From positions 1 through 64,000 of the forward strand of contig JAEZUY010000021.1 in the NCBI GenBank assembly GCA_023420895.1: DNA of 64,000 nucleotides, given 5' to 3'. Position 1 is the first letter of the stretch. Each line of letters starts with the position of its first letter. Made by a program: the position numbers and the translations under genes. Below, piece by piece: positions 34,054 to 42,819 of the stretch. The notes beneath the pieces were generated by a model. That model made no database searches. It saw only the letters and a program-made list of their open reading frames with translations, and was not told where the DNA came from. Origin of the DNA: Bacillota bacterium (GTDB lineage Bacteria; Bacillota; Clostridia; Tissierellales; Gottschalkiaceae).

Positions 34054-35034
34054 CTAAAACAAATCTTTCTCAATATTAGAAAGTATGCTGCTGTCTTCAG
34101 CTTCCACAGTCTTTCCGTTAAGATATGAAAGTTCTCCTTCCAGTCCGTCAAATTCAAGTCTTGAAGCATGGAGAAGCTGATTTTCAAGACCGTATTTTTC
34201 TTTAAATTCACTGTTTACGCGCTTGTTCCCGTATTTTCTGTCTCCGGCTACAGGATATCCTTCATAAGAAAGATGCGCTCTTATCTGGTGTGTTCTTCCC
34301 GTTATAAGGTCTATCTCTATAAGAGAATACCCGCTTGAAGTCTTGAGAGGACGTATTTTAGTTTCCACTTCTCTGTCGTCTTCATGCTTTTTCTCTTCAG
34401 TTATGAAAACTCTGTTTCTGTTCTCATCTTTAGTCATATATCCTTTCAGATGCATCTCTTTTTCGAGTTTTCCTTTTACTACAGTCTTATAGTATTTACC
34501 CACTGATCTGTTTCTTATAGCGTCATTTATCTCTTTAAGAGCTTCGTAGTTCTTCGCTCCTATAAGGAGTCCGCTCGTATTTCTGTCGAGTCTGTTGCAT
34601 ATAGAAGGTCTGAACGTCTTCTCTTTTCTAGGATTATAGTCTCCTTTTGCATGCAGATACGCCACTATTCCGCTCACAGCGTCTTTTTCGCTGTAATCTC
34701 CATTTGCACTGTGAGAAAGCATGCCTGCCGGTTTATCTATAATCACTATATTCTCATCTTCATAAACTATATCGAGATCTATCTTTTTCATTATCTCTTC
34801 TTCGCTCTCAGTAAATTTTGCAAGAGTTTCATCGGAGAAATAAAGCTGCATAGTGTCTCCTTCTTTTATAAAATCTTCGGGCCTGAATCTCTTTCCATTG
34901 AGCTTTATATTCTTTTTCCTTATCATTTTGTAGATAAAGCCTTTGCCGGCTTTCGAAAGATATTTTCTTAAAAATCTGTCAGCTCTCTGCCCGTCGTCAT
35001 TGGGTCCGATTTTTATTTCTGTCAAGAATTTCAT
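34054..35034 (-). CDS. RluA-family pseudouridine synthase
   Basis: An S4-like RNA-binding domain (RADRFLRKYLSKAGKGFIYKM) precedes the catalytic domain with NRLDRNTSGLL, which holds the catalytic Asp, and ITGRTHQIRAHLSYEGYPVAGD. These define the RluA/RluC/RluD family, which isomerises uridines in 23S rRNA or tRNA. The exact target is not clear. The frame continues upstream to 35091, but a terminator hairpin lies there. I place the start at ATG 35034; TTG at 35025, better spaced from AGAAAGG, is an alternative. Confidence 0.88.
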   Translation of the reverse strand: MKFLTEIKIGPNDDGQRADRFLRKYLSKAGKGFIYKMIRKKNIKLNGKRFRPEDFIKEGDTMQLYFSDETLAKFTESEEEIMKKIDLDIVYEDENIVIIDKPAGMLSHSANGDYSEKDAVSGIVAYLHAKGDYNPRKEKTFRPSICNRLDRNTSGLLIGAKNYEALKEINDAIRNRSVGKYYKTVVKGKLEKEMHLKGYMTKDENRNRVFITEEKKHEDDREVETKIRPLKTSSGYSLIEIDLITGRTHQIRAHLSYEGYPVAGDRKYGNKRVNSEFKEKYGLENQLLHASRLEFDGLEGELSYLNGKTVEAEDSSILSNIEKDLF

Positions 35035-35047
35035 CCTTTCTACCAAG

Positions 35048-35073
35048 AAAGCCTCTAGATTTCTAGAGGCTTT
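35048..35073 (-). terminator. Terminator between the DUF6648-like and RluA-type genes
   Basis: AAAGCCTCTAGA and TCTAGAGGCTTT form a 12-bp stem with a two-base loop. TTTCTTGG follows on the minus strand. The stop codon of the upstream gene is inside it. Confidence 0.7.
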
Positions 35074-35623
35074 CATCCCAATATTTTTCATTTATATATT
35101 CATCTATCAGAGAATCTCTTTTGCCGCCGCTGAATATTCCGGCTTTTTTAAGTTCAGAAAAAAGCCATCTGCTCTTAGAGTGAAATATTGCAAATTCATA
35201 GTCCTTAAGCACTATTTCGTAGAGCCTGTTGTCTAAAAATTTAGAATTCGTATTGATATAGTACGCTTCAGCATTTCTGTATTCGAGATATTCAAGAAGC
35301 TTTAATATAGAAAAATCTTTCTTCTGATAATAAAAATCCATCTGTTCTATATAATAACTTTTTTTTCTGTTCCAGCCTCTTATATTTGACGCCATCATTT
35401 TATAATATTTAGCTATCGAATTGAAATACTGATAGTTGAATATACCTTTTTCATAGCTGTCTACAGTGAAAAATGGCTTGATTTTAACTTTCTTCATATA
35501 GTTAAAATTTCTTTTGAGAAAATCCTGTTTGCTCATTTTCCCTTCACTGTAATCGCTTATGAGTTTGTCTCTTGCCTGAAAAAACTTGTTTAACTCGTCT
35601 TCCATAAAATAAATTCCATCCAT
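35063..35623 (-). CDS. Conserved hypothetical protein, DUF6648-like, 186 aa
   Basis: A soluble helical protein rich in Tyr, Lys and Phe. FEKGIFNYQYFN-like and KLLEYLEYRNAEAYY segments, and a C-terminal SLIDEYINEKY, recall a conserved clostridial family I remember as DUF6648; this assignment is from memory and not certain. No catalytic motif is visible. ATG codons at 35623 and 35605 are both possible starts. It lies ten bases after pssA, so it is probably co-transcribed with it. Confidence 0.7.
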   Translation of the reverse strand: MDGIYFMEDELNKFFQARDKLISDYSEGKMSKQDFLKRNFNYMKKVKIKPFFTVDSYEKGIFNYQYFNSIAKYYKMMASNIRGWNRKKSYYIEQMDFYYQKKDFSILKLLEYLEYRNAEAYYINTNSKFLDNRLYEIVLKDYEFAIFHSKSRWLFSELKKAGIFSGGKRDSLIDEYINEKYWDESL

Positions 35624-35632
35624 TCCTTATTT

Positions 35633-36151
35633 CTATCGTTTTTTCATCCTGATCTTAGTGCTGACCATGGCATACGATAAAAACATTATAAATACTGCCA
35701 CTCCGACATGGCTGACTTCTCTGTATTTAAGTGTGTACAGAGAAAGAATAGCTACAAGACCTCCTGCAATCGTTATGGGTATACCCTTATAGATTCCGTC
35801 AAATTCGGTAACATTGTATCTGGCCAGCCTGTAGGCTCCTGTCAGTATATATATAACTGCGACAATCCATCCTGCATAGGAAAGCTCCTTGAGGCTTATA
35901 TTCCAAATGAGCATAGCCGGAGCTATTCCGAACGATACAAGATCGCAGAGAGAATCAAGCTCCTTGCCTATATCGCTCGTGGCATTCAGCTTTCTTGCGA
36001 GCATTCCGTCGAATCTGTCCATCATTCCTGCTATAAGTATAAGCAGTGAAGCAAAAAACATATCGCCGCAGAACATATTTAACACTGCCCATACGCCGAG
36101 TGCAAGATTTGTCAGCGTGAACATATTGGGCAGATTTTTTCTAATTCCCAT
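35633..36151 (-). CDS. pssA: CDP-diacylglycerol-serine O-phosphatidyltransferase
   Basis: PssA makes phosphatidylserine. The CDP-alcohol phosphotransferase motif reads MDRFDGMLARKLNATSDIGK then ELDSLCDLVSFGIAPA, which is the PssA version. About five membrane segments are visible in 172 residues, the short Gram-positive form. GGAGAG precedes the ATG. With pgsA and plsC it is one of three phospholipid genes in the window. Confidence 0.94.
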   Translation of the reverse strand: MGIRKNLPNMFTLTNLALGVWAVLNMFCGDMFFASLLILIAGMMDRFDGMLARKLNATSDIGKELDSLCDLVSFGIAPAMLIWNISLKELSYAGWIVAVIYILTGAYRLARYNVTEFDGIYKGIPITIAGGLVAILSLYTLKYREVSHVGVAVFIMFLSYAMVSTKIRMKKR

Positions 36152-36198
36152 ATTTAACTCTCCATTTACTTTTAGCTTTATGCATATATTATAACATA

Positions 36199-36918
36199 TT
36201 AATCCATTATATTTTCAATTTCTTCGGGACTTATCTCTCTGTATTCTCCAAGTTCTAAATCTTCATCCAGCTTTAAGTTCCCTATAGATATTCTCTTCAG
36301 ATATATAACTTTTTTTCCTACAGCTTCAAACATTCTCTTCACCTGGTGAAACTTGCCTTCAACTATAGTGAGCTCTATTTCTGAAACGGGTCCCGATTTT
36401 ATTATCTCAAGTTCTGCAGGAAGGGTTTCATAGCCGTCGTCAAGCACTACTCCCTGTTTAAACTCTTCAACATCGTCTTCTGTGACTTCTCCAGATATTT
36501 CAGCATAGTAAGTCTTCGGAACTCTGTTCTTAGGAGCCAGAAGTTTATGTGAAAACTGTCCGTCATTAGTCAGAAGCAGAAATCCTTCAGTGTCCTTATC
36601 GAGTCTTCCGGCAGGAAACAGCTTGAATACTAAATCTTCCTCTTCTATAAGTTCAAGCACAGTTTCGTGAAGATAGTCTTCCGTCGCCGAAATATATCCC
36701 TGCGGCTTGTTAAGCATAAGGTATATATATTTTCTGTAGTTCACAGTTTCATCGAAGAAAACTATTTCATCATTTTCAGGATCCACTTTCGTAGAGCTGT
36801 CTTTAACTACCTCTCCATTTACGGTTATTCCTCCGCTTCTTGTGAGCTTTTTAATCTCTTTTCTCGTTCCGTATCCTAAATTTCCGAGAACCTTGTCGAG
36901 TCTTTCCATTTTAGCCAT
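36199..36918 (-). CDS. RsuA/RluB-family pseudouridine synthase
   Basis: An S4 domain (RLDKVLGNLGYGTRKEIKKL, GGITVNGEVV) is followed by the catalytic domain with AGRLDKDTEGFLLLTNDGQ and GKFHQVKRMFEAVGK. The motif DKDTEG and overall length (239 aa) fit RsuA, which modifies 16S rRNA, slightly better than RluB; sequence alone does not settle it. It overlaps the radical SAM gene upstream by eight bases. Confidence 0.9.
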   Translation of the reverse strand: MAKMERLDKVLGNLGYGTRKEIKKLTRSGGITVNGEVVKDSSTKVDPENDEIVFFDETVNYRKYIYLMLNKPQGYISATEDYLHETVLELIEEEDLVFKLFPAGRLDKDTEGFLLLTNDGQFSHKLLAPKNRVPKTYYAEISGEVTEDDVEEFKQGVVLDDGYETLPAELEIIKSGPVSEIELTIVEGKFHQVKRMFEAVGKKVIYLKRISIGNLKLDEDLELGEYREISPEEIENIMD

Positions 36919-37894
36919 CTATATCATCTCCGTTAAATTTTTTAAGCGCCTTTCCGTTAAGATAGTTGAACTTTCTGCCCTGATAAGTGCCTCTTCTTTC
37001 CATCTCCTCAACTATCATATCTTTTATCTTCCACCAGCTGGTATTCCAGTTTACAAACAGAGTTCCCTCTTCAGGAGCTCTCCCTATCAGTCTCTGAACT
37101 GCTATTTCCGGATTGAGATTTTCGAGAAATACTATGACTCTGTCTATATAGTCTTCTCTCGATATCATTTCAAATTCGCCGTTTCTGTACATCTCTCCTA
37201 TAGCAGTCTTTTCCACAATATAGAGTGAATGCAGCTTTATCTCGTCTACACCAAGGGCGGATATTATTCTTGCGCCCTCAATTACATCGTCCATTCCGTC
37301 CCAGGGAAGATTGAGAATCATATGAACGCATGAAGTGAATCCGAATTTTTTTATCCTCATCATTGCATCTATAAATTCGGCCAGACCGTGACCCCTGTTG
37401 AGTTTTTTCAGAGTGTGATAGTTCACTGACTGAAGTCCCATCTCTATATTTATATCGACACCGTGCTCCCTTTCCACTTCTTTCAGAAACGAAAGGTATT
37501 CATCTGAAATGCAGTCCGGTCTTGTCGAAATTGATATTCCTATTATATCTTCAACGAGCGCCTCATTTATCATGGCTTTAAATTTATTAAGACTCATATA
37601 AGTGTTAGTAAAATTCTGGAAAAAAGCTATGAATTTTTTAGCTTTGAATCTCTTAGCGACTCTCGCTTTATTCTTGTCTATCTGCTCTTTTATCTTGAAA
37701 TCGGTTGAAAAATTTTCAAAGCTTCCTCCCTCGTCTCCGCAGAAAATGCATCCCCCAGTGCTCACATTTCCGTCTCTGTTCGGACATGTAGTCACTACGC
37801 TTATCGGCAGTTTATATACTTTCTCTCCGTATTTATCTCTCAAATAGTCAGAGTAGACTCTGTAATATTTTGATTCTTCCATTTTATCATCCAA
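36911..37894 (-). CDS. TIGR01212-family radical SAM protein (YtqA-like)
   Basis: The cluster motif is the unusual CPNRDGNVSTGGCIFC, typical of the TIGR01212/YtqA family, rather than CxxxCxxC. Other family segments are FAKKFIAFFQNFTNTY-like near residue 95, ISTRPDCISDEYLSFL, EMGLQSVNYHTLKKLNRGH and VHMILNLPWDGMDD. Members are thought to modify or process nucleic acid or cofactor substrates, but none is settled. The frame begins at TTG 37894; ATG at 37882 may be the real start. It shares a unit with the downstream RsuA-type gene. Confidence 0.88.
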   Translation of the reverse strand: MDDKMEESKYYRVYSDYLRDKYGEKVYKLPISVVTTCPNRDGNVSTGGCIFCGDEGGSFENFSTDFKIKEQIDKNKARVAKRFKAKKFIAFFQNFTNTYMSLNKFKAMINEALVEDIIGISISTRPDCISDEYLSFLKEVEREHGVDINIEMGLQSVNYHTLKKLNRGHGLAEFIDAMMRIKKFGFTSCVHMILNLPWDGMDDVIEGARIISALGVDEIKLHSLYIVEKTAIGEMYRNGEFEMISREDYIDRVIVFLENLNPEIAVQRLIGRAPEEGTLFVNWNTSWWKIKDMIVEEMERRGTYQGRKFNYLNGKALKKFNGDDIDG

Positions 37895-37901
37895 TCTAAT
37901 T

Positions 37902-38768
37902 TTAAATAATCTGAGACAGTTTATATTCTAAAACTGCTATCCTTTTAAAAAGCTCGATTTGAAATATAAGTCTCCTCTCAGAACAGAATCCGTCGACATT
38001 TATCCTCTTTCTGATATATCTTTCATCTTCACTCTTCTCAGGCGTAATTCCTAAATCTGTAGTGAAGGCATTCTCTATTCCGATTTTCTCAAGAATTTCT
38101 GCGGACTCTTCTGTACTGACTCCATAAGGATAGGCAAATGCTGTTATTTCAGTTTCAAATCTGTCTTCAAGCAGTTCCTTCGACATGCTGATATCTTCAT
38201 ATATCCTGGTTCTGTAGCTGTCTTCAGTCTCCCCGTCCATCCTGCATATAACGGGAATATCCTCCTTTTTATGATGGAGATTGAAACTGTGAGACCCTAT
38301 TTCAAAAAGTCCTGAATCGAGCACAGTCTTTATTTCATCTTTTCCCATATACTCTTCATCGCCGTCATCGACTTTTCTTCCTATTATGAACAGATTTCCT
38401 CTCATGCTGTATTTTTCCATAGCAGGATACATATAGAGATAATTGTTCATTTTTCCGTCATCTGAAGTTATCATTATGTTTTTCTGTTCAGAAGTTCTGA
38501 TTTCTTCTGTCTTTTCATCTCTGTCTTCTAAATCACTGAACACTATAGTATTATAACCCATTTCCTTCAATTTCTTAATATGTTTTTCGAACTTGCTGTC
38601 ATCTATCGAATACGTAATTTTTTTTATAGAAGGCGAAGGTTCTATATTGTGATAAGTGAGCACAGGAATTATTTCTGTATCTGATTTATTTGTAAAAAAA
38701 ATGAATATTGATACAGAAAATAAAACAAAAACTGAGCATATGAATATGAAGTTTTTTATTTTTCTCAT
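37902..38768 (-). CDS. Polysaccharide deacetylase, membrane-anchored
   Basis: An N-terminal membrane anchor (residues 6-26) precedes a NodB-homology domain. IPVLTYHNIEP opens it. ITSDDGKMNNY (Asp103/104) is the base and metal-ligand motif, with Ser in place of the usual Phe. EIGSHSFNLHH gives the metal His residues (160, 165), and FAYPYGVST follows. It acts outside the membrane on an acetylated polysaccharide, as in PgaB/IcaB or peptidoglycan deacetylases. The substrate is unknown. It is eight bases upstream of the radical SAM gene. Confidence 0.88.
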   Translation of the reverse strand: MRKIKNFIFICSVFVLFSVSIFIFFTNKSDTEIIPVLTYHNIEPSPSIKKITYSIDDSKFEKHIKKLKEMGYNTIVFSDLEDRDEKTEEIRTSEQKNIMITSDDGKMNNYLYMYPAMEKYSMRGNLFIIGRKVDDGDEEYMGKDEIKTVLDSGLFEIGSHSFNLHHKKEDIPVICRMDGETEDSYRTRIYEDISMSKELLEDRFETEITAFAYPYGVSTEESAEILEKIGIENAFTTDLGITPEKSEDERYIRKRINVDGFCSERRLIFQIELFKRIAVLEYKLSQII

Positions 38769-38900
38769 AGTATTATCCTCTGCTTTAATTATTTAAATTT
38801 ATATCTTACTAAATTCTATCACAAATCAAAAAAGTATGTTAAAATGGTATAAATAGAATAGGTTTAATTTTTATGTCAATTACTTATCGATTTACATTTT

Positions 38901-38930
38901 AAAATTCAATTATATGAAAAATTGAATTTT
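38901..38930. repeat. Inverted repeat with 10-bp arms
   Basis: AAAATTCAAT (38901-38910) and ATTGAATTTT (38921-38930) are perfect complements around ten bases. It lies in the expected leader of the HTH-like gene and may be a hairpin or an operator. Confidence 0.8.
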
Positions 38931-38949
38931 GCATGTAATGCGATATATC

Positions 38950-39035
38950 TGAATCCGGATTTTTCATCTGGAAAATAGGCTCAAAAATTTTTCAATAATG
39001 ATATAACAGCTTATTAGCTGAAAAATGCGGATTCA
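38950..39035. repeat. Long-range 17-bp inverted repeat upstream of the HTH-like gene
   Basis: TGAATCCGGATTTTTCA (38950-38966) pairs with TGAAAAATGCGGATTCA (39019-39035), with a single G-G mismatch, around 52 bases. The left arm contains the perfect palindrome AATCCGGATT and the right arm its one-mismatch form AATGCGGATT. It could be a stem in the mRNA leader or two operator sites for the HTH-like product. Confidence 0.85.
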
Positions 39036-39113
39036 AATACTGTCATATATACTTTTATACTTTTGACTTCTGTTAACTTTACGATAAATATTATATGATA
39101 AGGAAGTGATTTT

Positions 39114-40612
39114 ATGAAATTTAATGATGTTCTAAAATACTTTTTAAAGAACACCAAGTCTAAATCTGGGGATCTTGCGGAATATGTAGGATACGATATC
39201 TCATATATCTCCAAATGGACAAGTGATGTCAAGATTCCTTCAGAAGGTACTTCCGAAGAAGTTCTCGACAGAGTCAGCGAATTTTTTACTAAAGCGGTGT
39301 GTGAAAAAGATATGCTTGAAGTTGTAGAAAACCTTTCCCCAAAGAGACTGAAATTGAAAGATGAGAATTCAATATTCTTTACAATAAGACGTTTCTTCAC
39401 AGATGCATACAGTCTTTCACTATCCCTTTATGAAGATTACAAAGAAAGAGGAAGAGCTAAAAACTTCACTCTAACAGGAACTAAAAATATAAGCGATTTC
39501 ACTCTTGAAACGCTTTTTAAGCATATTTCAGCAGCAGATGACGATGTTTCGCTATATGCTACTTTCGATATTCCCAAGCTTTTCGATATCGGAACAGTTA
39601 ACAATATGAATATATTCATAACAAAAGATATAAAAGTGAGATTCAACACTGCAATTTCACTCGACAGATATGATGATTTCACTAAGAATGACAGTGTAAC
39701 CGAACTTATTCTGATGTTCAAAGCTTTTGATATAGATATGCATCTTTATGATTCAGATGATTTTGAAGACCTTCAGGTGCTTCTATTAGAAGACAAATTC
39801 GTAATAATGTACAGATATCTGCCTGACGGCTCTAAAATCGCTACTTATACTGAAGATCCGAGTGTAGTTTCTGTAATACAGTCGAATGTAATAAATATGT
39901 TTGAAAATGCCGGAAAGATTTCAGAAAGCTCGAGCAGCAGCTGCTTCGAACTGAAACATCTGACTTCTTCTTTCCAGAACTGCGATTCTTTCCTTATCGC
40001 ATGTGCATTCCTGAACGGATTTGCTCTGACAGAAAAGAATCTTGAGTTTATAAAAAACAACTATGACTTCTCTTCTGAAAAAATAGAAGGAATGAAGACT
40101 ATATCTAATTTCATGAATACACTCAGACCGGAACAGAATGTAGACTTCATATTTATGAAGTCTAAACTCGATGAATTTGTAGAAACCGGAAAAATAAATA
40201 TACTGGACAGTGTAGTATTTCTGGATAACGAAAACATGATAGAATATCTTGAAAATGTCATCAGGATACTTGAAGAAAATGAAAACATAAACCTGTTCAC
40301 TCTTAATGATGAACTGCCTATCAATCCGGATGATATATCTACTTCTTTCTTCGTTTCGGATCAGGTTTCAATGCTGAAAAAAGACGCTTACTATAAGAAC
40401 AGCAATGTTTCAACTTATTATTCATATACTGAAGAAAAGCTGTGCACTCTAGTAAGAAGAAGTCTTTTAAAATTGCTGAAACCAGTCCTTACTTTGAAAA
40501 GAACAGCATATTCATTCTTGACTATGTAAAAGATACTATGATTCCGAAACTGAAAGAAAGAATGGCTGAAGAATCTGAACAGACAGAAGAAACTGAATAT
40601 GCAGAAGCATAG
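39114..40612 (+). CDS. HTH-like protein needing a -1 frameshift, about 499 aa
   Basis: In frame zero the protein runs 471 residues to TAA at 40527-40529. The last 18 residues (LLKPVLTLKRTAYSFLTM) look unlike the rest. The -1 frame continues with good coding character for 46 residues (IAETSPYFEKNSIFILDY, then KDTMIPKLKERMAEE) to TAG at 40610. The two join at U UUA AAA (40466-40472), in the exact phase of a -1 slippery heptamer, giving ..RRSLLKIAETS... Alternatively one base was lost from a homopolymer. Residues 1-55 resemble an XRE-type helix-turn-helix (FLKNTKSKSGDLAEYVGYDI, SYISKWTSD). The rest has no motif I recognise. AAGGAAGTG precedes the ATG. Confidence 0.72.
40466..40472 (+). other. 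UUUAAAA slippery heptamer at the frame junction
   Basis: TTTAAAA is read as T-TTA-AAA in frame zero, the X-XXY-YYZ pattern used for -1 ribosomal frameshifting. Only a weak GCTG/CAGC stem is visible downstream, so a stimulating structure is not evident. Confidence 0.5.
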
Positions 40613-40690
40613 AATATGATTAGAATATGACGATTTTCAGCAAAAGCTGTTGAACTGACTAAAAAAGAATTTATATAATATTAAAATAAT

Positions 40691-40716
40691 AAAGCGGGAG
40701 AATCTTCTCCCGCTTT
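40691..40716. terminator. Bidirectional terminator between the HTH-like gene and hisIE
   Basis: AAAGCGGGAGAA and TTCTCCCGCTTT form a 12-bp stem with a two-base loop. A-rich and T-rich flanks suit both strands. It ends the his operon and the convergent plus-strand gene. Confidence 0.88.
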
Positions 40717-40724
40717 TCTGTTTA

Positions 40725-41336
40725 TTATTTATGTCTTTTAACTAATTCCTTTTTAATATCTTCAACAGGTATTCCCATTTCTACAAGAAGAACTGTCATA
40801 TGATAGATGAGGTCGCTTGCTTCATATATGACTTCTTCTTTTGAAAGATTTTTAGCTCCTATTATAACTTCAGCATTCTCTTCTCCGACTTTTTTTAGGA
40901 TTTTGTCGATTCCTTCATCGAAAAGATAGTTTGTATAAGATCCTTCTACAGGATTTTCTTTTCTGTCTTCTATAAGTTTATACAGCTTCTGAAGTATTTT
41001 AAAAGGCGCGTCTCCTTCTTTTATACTGTTATAGAAACATGAATATTCTCCTGTATGGCATGCGTTTCCTTTTTGAACAACTTTAACGAGAATCGCGTCT
41101 CCGTCGCAGTCGTAATCCATAGAAACTACTTCCTGAGTATTTCCAGAAGTTGCTCCTTTGTTCCAGAGTTCCTGTCTGCTTCTAGAATAGAACCAAGTCT
41201 TTCCTGATTCTGCAGTCATCTTAAGTGACTCCTCATTCATATACGCAAGCATAAGAACGTCTCCAGTTTCTGCATCCTGAACGATTGCCGGAACTAGTCC
41301 TTTTTCGTCAAATTTTATATCTTTCATAAATTCCAT
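40725..41336 (-). CDS. hisIE: Phosphoribosyl-AMP cyclohydrolase / phosphoribosyl-ATP pyrophosphatase
   Basis: A fused enzyme for steps 2 and 3 of histidine synthesis. The HisI part (residues about 1-110) has VLMLAYMNEESL, SRQELWNKGATSGN and metal-binding DYDCDGDAILVKV plus CHTG. The HisE part (about 110-203) has NYLFDEGIDKILKKVGEE and EASDLIYHMTVLL. The ATG at 41336 lies just after the hisF stop codon, with GGTGAG at the junction. It is the last gene of the operon. Confidence 0.95.
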   Translation of the reverse strand: MEFMKDIKFDEKGLVPAIVQDAETGDVLMLAYMNEESLKMTAESGKTWFYSRSRQELWNKGATSGNTQEVVSMDYDCDGDAILVKVVQKGNACHTGEYSCFYNSIKEGDAPFKILQKLYKLIEDRKENPVEGSYTNYLFDEGIDKILKKVGEENAEVIIGAKNLSKEEVIYEASDLIYHMTVLLVEMGIPVEDIKKELVKRHK

Positions 41337-41337
41337 A

Positions 41338-42108
41338 TTACTCACCATCGGCCTTTCTCATAGGGATTCCTTCACTTATAAGGTAGTCTTTAAGCTCAGG
41401 TATAAGTATTTCTTTAAAGTGGAATACTGATGCCGCAAGAGCCGCATCTGCTCCTCCTTCTGAAAGCACTTCTTTGAAATGTTCTTTTGTTCCTGCTCCT
41501 CCTGATGCTATAAGAGGCACGTTTACAGCTTTTCCAACTTCCTGCATAAGCTCTATATCGTATCCGCCTTTAACACCGTCAGTCTCTATACTGTTAAGAA
41601 CTATTTCGCCTGCTCCGAGTTCAACACCTTTCTTAGCCCATTCGATTACATCCATTCCAGTGTCGACTCTTCCTCCGTTTATAACTACAGTCCATTTCTT
41701 GTCTCCGATTTTTTTAGCGTCTATAGAAAGCACAACGCATTGAGAGCCGAATTTCTCTGCAGCTTCTTTTATAAGATCAGGATTTTTAACAGCAGAAGAG
41801 TTTATAGAAATCTTGTCTGCTCCAGCTCTTAAAAGCGCCTGGAAGTCATCTACTGTGCTCACTCCTCCTCCTACTGCAAAAGGTATGAACACTTCTTTAG
41901 CCGTCTCTTTGACTATGTCGATAAAGATTCCTCTTCCCTCATGAGATGCAGTTATATCATAGAAAACAAGCTCGTCAGCGCCCTGTTCATTGTAGTATTT
42001 GGCAAGCTCAACAGGATCGTCGACTTCTTTTATATCTTTGAATTTCGTTCCCTTTACAACTTTTCCGTCTCTCACGTCAAGACATGGAACTATTCTCTTA
42101 GTAAACAT
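41338..42108 (-). CDS. hisF: Imidazole glycerol phosphate synthase subunit HisF
   Basis: The cyclase half of the IGP synthase, which uses ammonia from HisH. The (beta/alpha)8 barrel is complete: RIVPCLDVRDGKVVKG with catalytic Asp, PFAVGGGVSTVDDF, SIDAKK, VINGGRVDTGMDVIEW, LNSIETDGVKGGYD with the second Asp, and ASGGAGTKEHF. Length (256 aa) is normal. It follows hisA by three bases. Confidence 0.97.
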   Translation of the reverse strand: MFTKRIVPCLDVRDGKVVKGTKFKDIKEVDDPVELAKYYNEQGADELVFYDITASHEGRGIFIDIVKETAKEVFIPFAVGGGVSTVDDFQALLRAGADKISINSSAVKNPDLIKEAAEKFGSQCVVLSIDAKKIGDKKWTVVINGGRVDTGMDVIEWAKKGVELGAGEIVLNSIETDGVKGGYDIELMQEVGKAVNVPLIASGGAGTKEHFKEVLSEGGADAALAASVFHFKEILIPELKDYLISEGIPMRKADGE

Positions 42109-42111
42109 AAT

Positions 42112-42819
42112 TTACACCTCCAGCGCATCTTCAAGTTTTATTTTGTCTATATAGAGAGCTTTTCCGATTATAGTTCCGTACATATCCATCGATTTCAGTT
42201 TCTTTACATCGTCTATAGAGCTGACTCCTCCTGAAGCTATTACATCTATATCAGATATTTCAGAAACTTCTTTATATATATCGAAGTTAGGTCCCTGCAT
42301 CATTCCGTCCTTCGCTATATCAGTATATACTATAGTTTTAACTCCTATTTCATCGAGAGTCTTCACGAATTCTTCAGATCTTATAGTGCTCAGATTTATC
42401 CATCCGTCCACTGCAACTATTCCGTCTTTGGCATCTACTGAAACTACTATCTTTTCTCCGTATTTTTCAGCCATTTCTCTCAGGAACTTTTCATCGTTCA
42501 CTGCGGCAGTTCCTAATATGACTCTGTTGACACCTGCATCTAAAAGATTTTTTACAGCTTCTTCCGATCTTATTCCTCCTCCTACCTGGATTGGAATATT
42601 CACAGTTTTTGCTATATTCGCTATTATATCGTAATTCTTAGATTTTCCGTCTTTTGCTCCGTCAAGGTCTACTATGTGTATGAACTCTGCTCCTTTTGAC
42701 TCCCATTTCTGTGCAACTTCAACAGGATTGTCGAAATATACATCGAGTTCATCAAATTTACCCTGCTTAAGTCTTACGCAGTTTCCGTCTTTTATATCTA
42801 TCGCCGGAAAAATAATCAT
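42112..42819 (-). CDS. hisA: ProFAR isomerase
   Basis: HisA catalyses the Amadori rearrangement before IGP synthase. FPAIDIKDGNCVRLKQG has the catalytic Asp. IQVGGGIRSEEA, VSVDAKDGIVAVDGW and YTDIAKDGMMQGPN (second Asp) follow, then IASGGVSSIDDV. Length (235 aa) is normal. Its start overlaps the end of hisH by one base. Confidence 0.97.
   Translation of the reverse strand: MIIFPAIDIKDGNCVRLKQGKFDELDVYFDNPVEVAQKWESKGAEFIHIVDLDGAKDGKSKNYDIIANIAKTVNIPIQVGGGIRSEEAVKNLLDAGVNRVILGTAAVNDEKFLREMAEKYGEKIVVSVDAKDGIVAVDGWINLSTIRSEEFVKTLDEIGVKTIVYTDIAKDGMMQGPNFDIYKEVSEISDIDVIASGGVSSIDDVKKLKSMDMYGTIIGKALYIDKIKLEDALEV

Larger units (their letters stand above)
38769..39113. other. 345-bp gene-free region with promoter and inverted repeats
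   Basis: This region separates divergent genes. TGGTATAAA (38845-38853) is an extended -10 for the plus strand and would give the 39114 gene a leader of about 250 bases. That leader would contain two inverted repeats, listed separately. An alternative TTGACT (39063-39068) is too near the start to be a convincing -35. Confidence 0.5.

Noticed and set aside
35048..35091. Longer RluA-type protein starting at 35091
   Set aside because: The extra N-terminus would be encoded by a terminator hairpin that overlaps the upstream gene; starts at 35034 or 35025 fit better.
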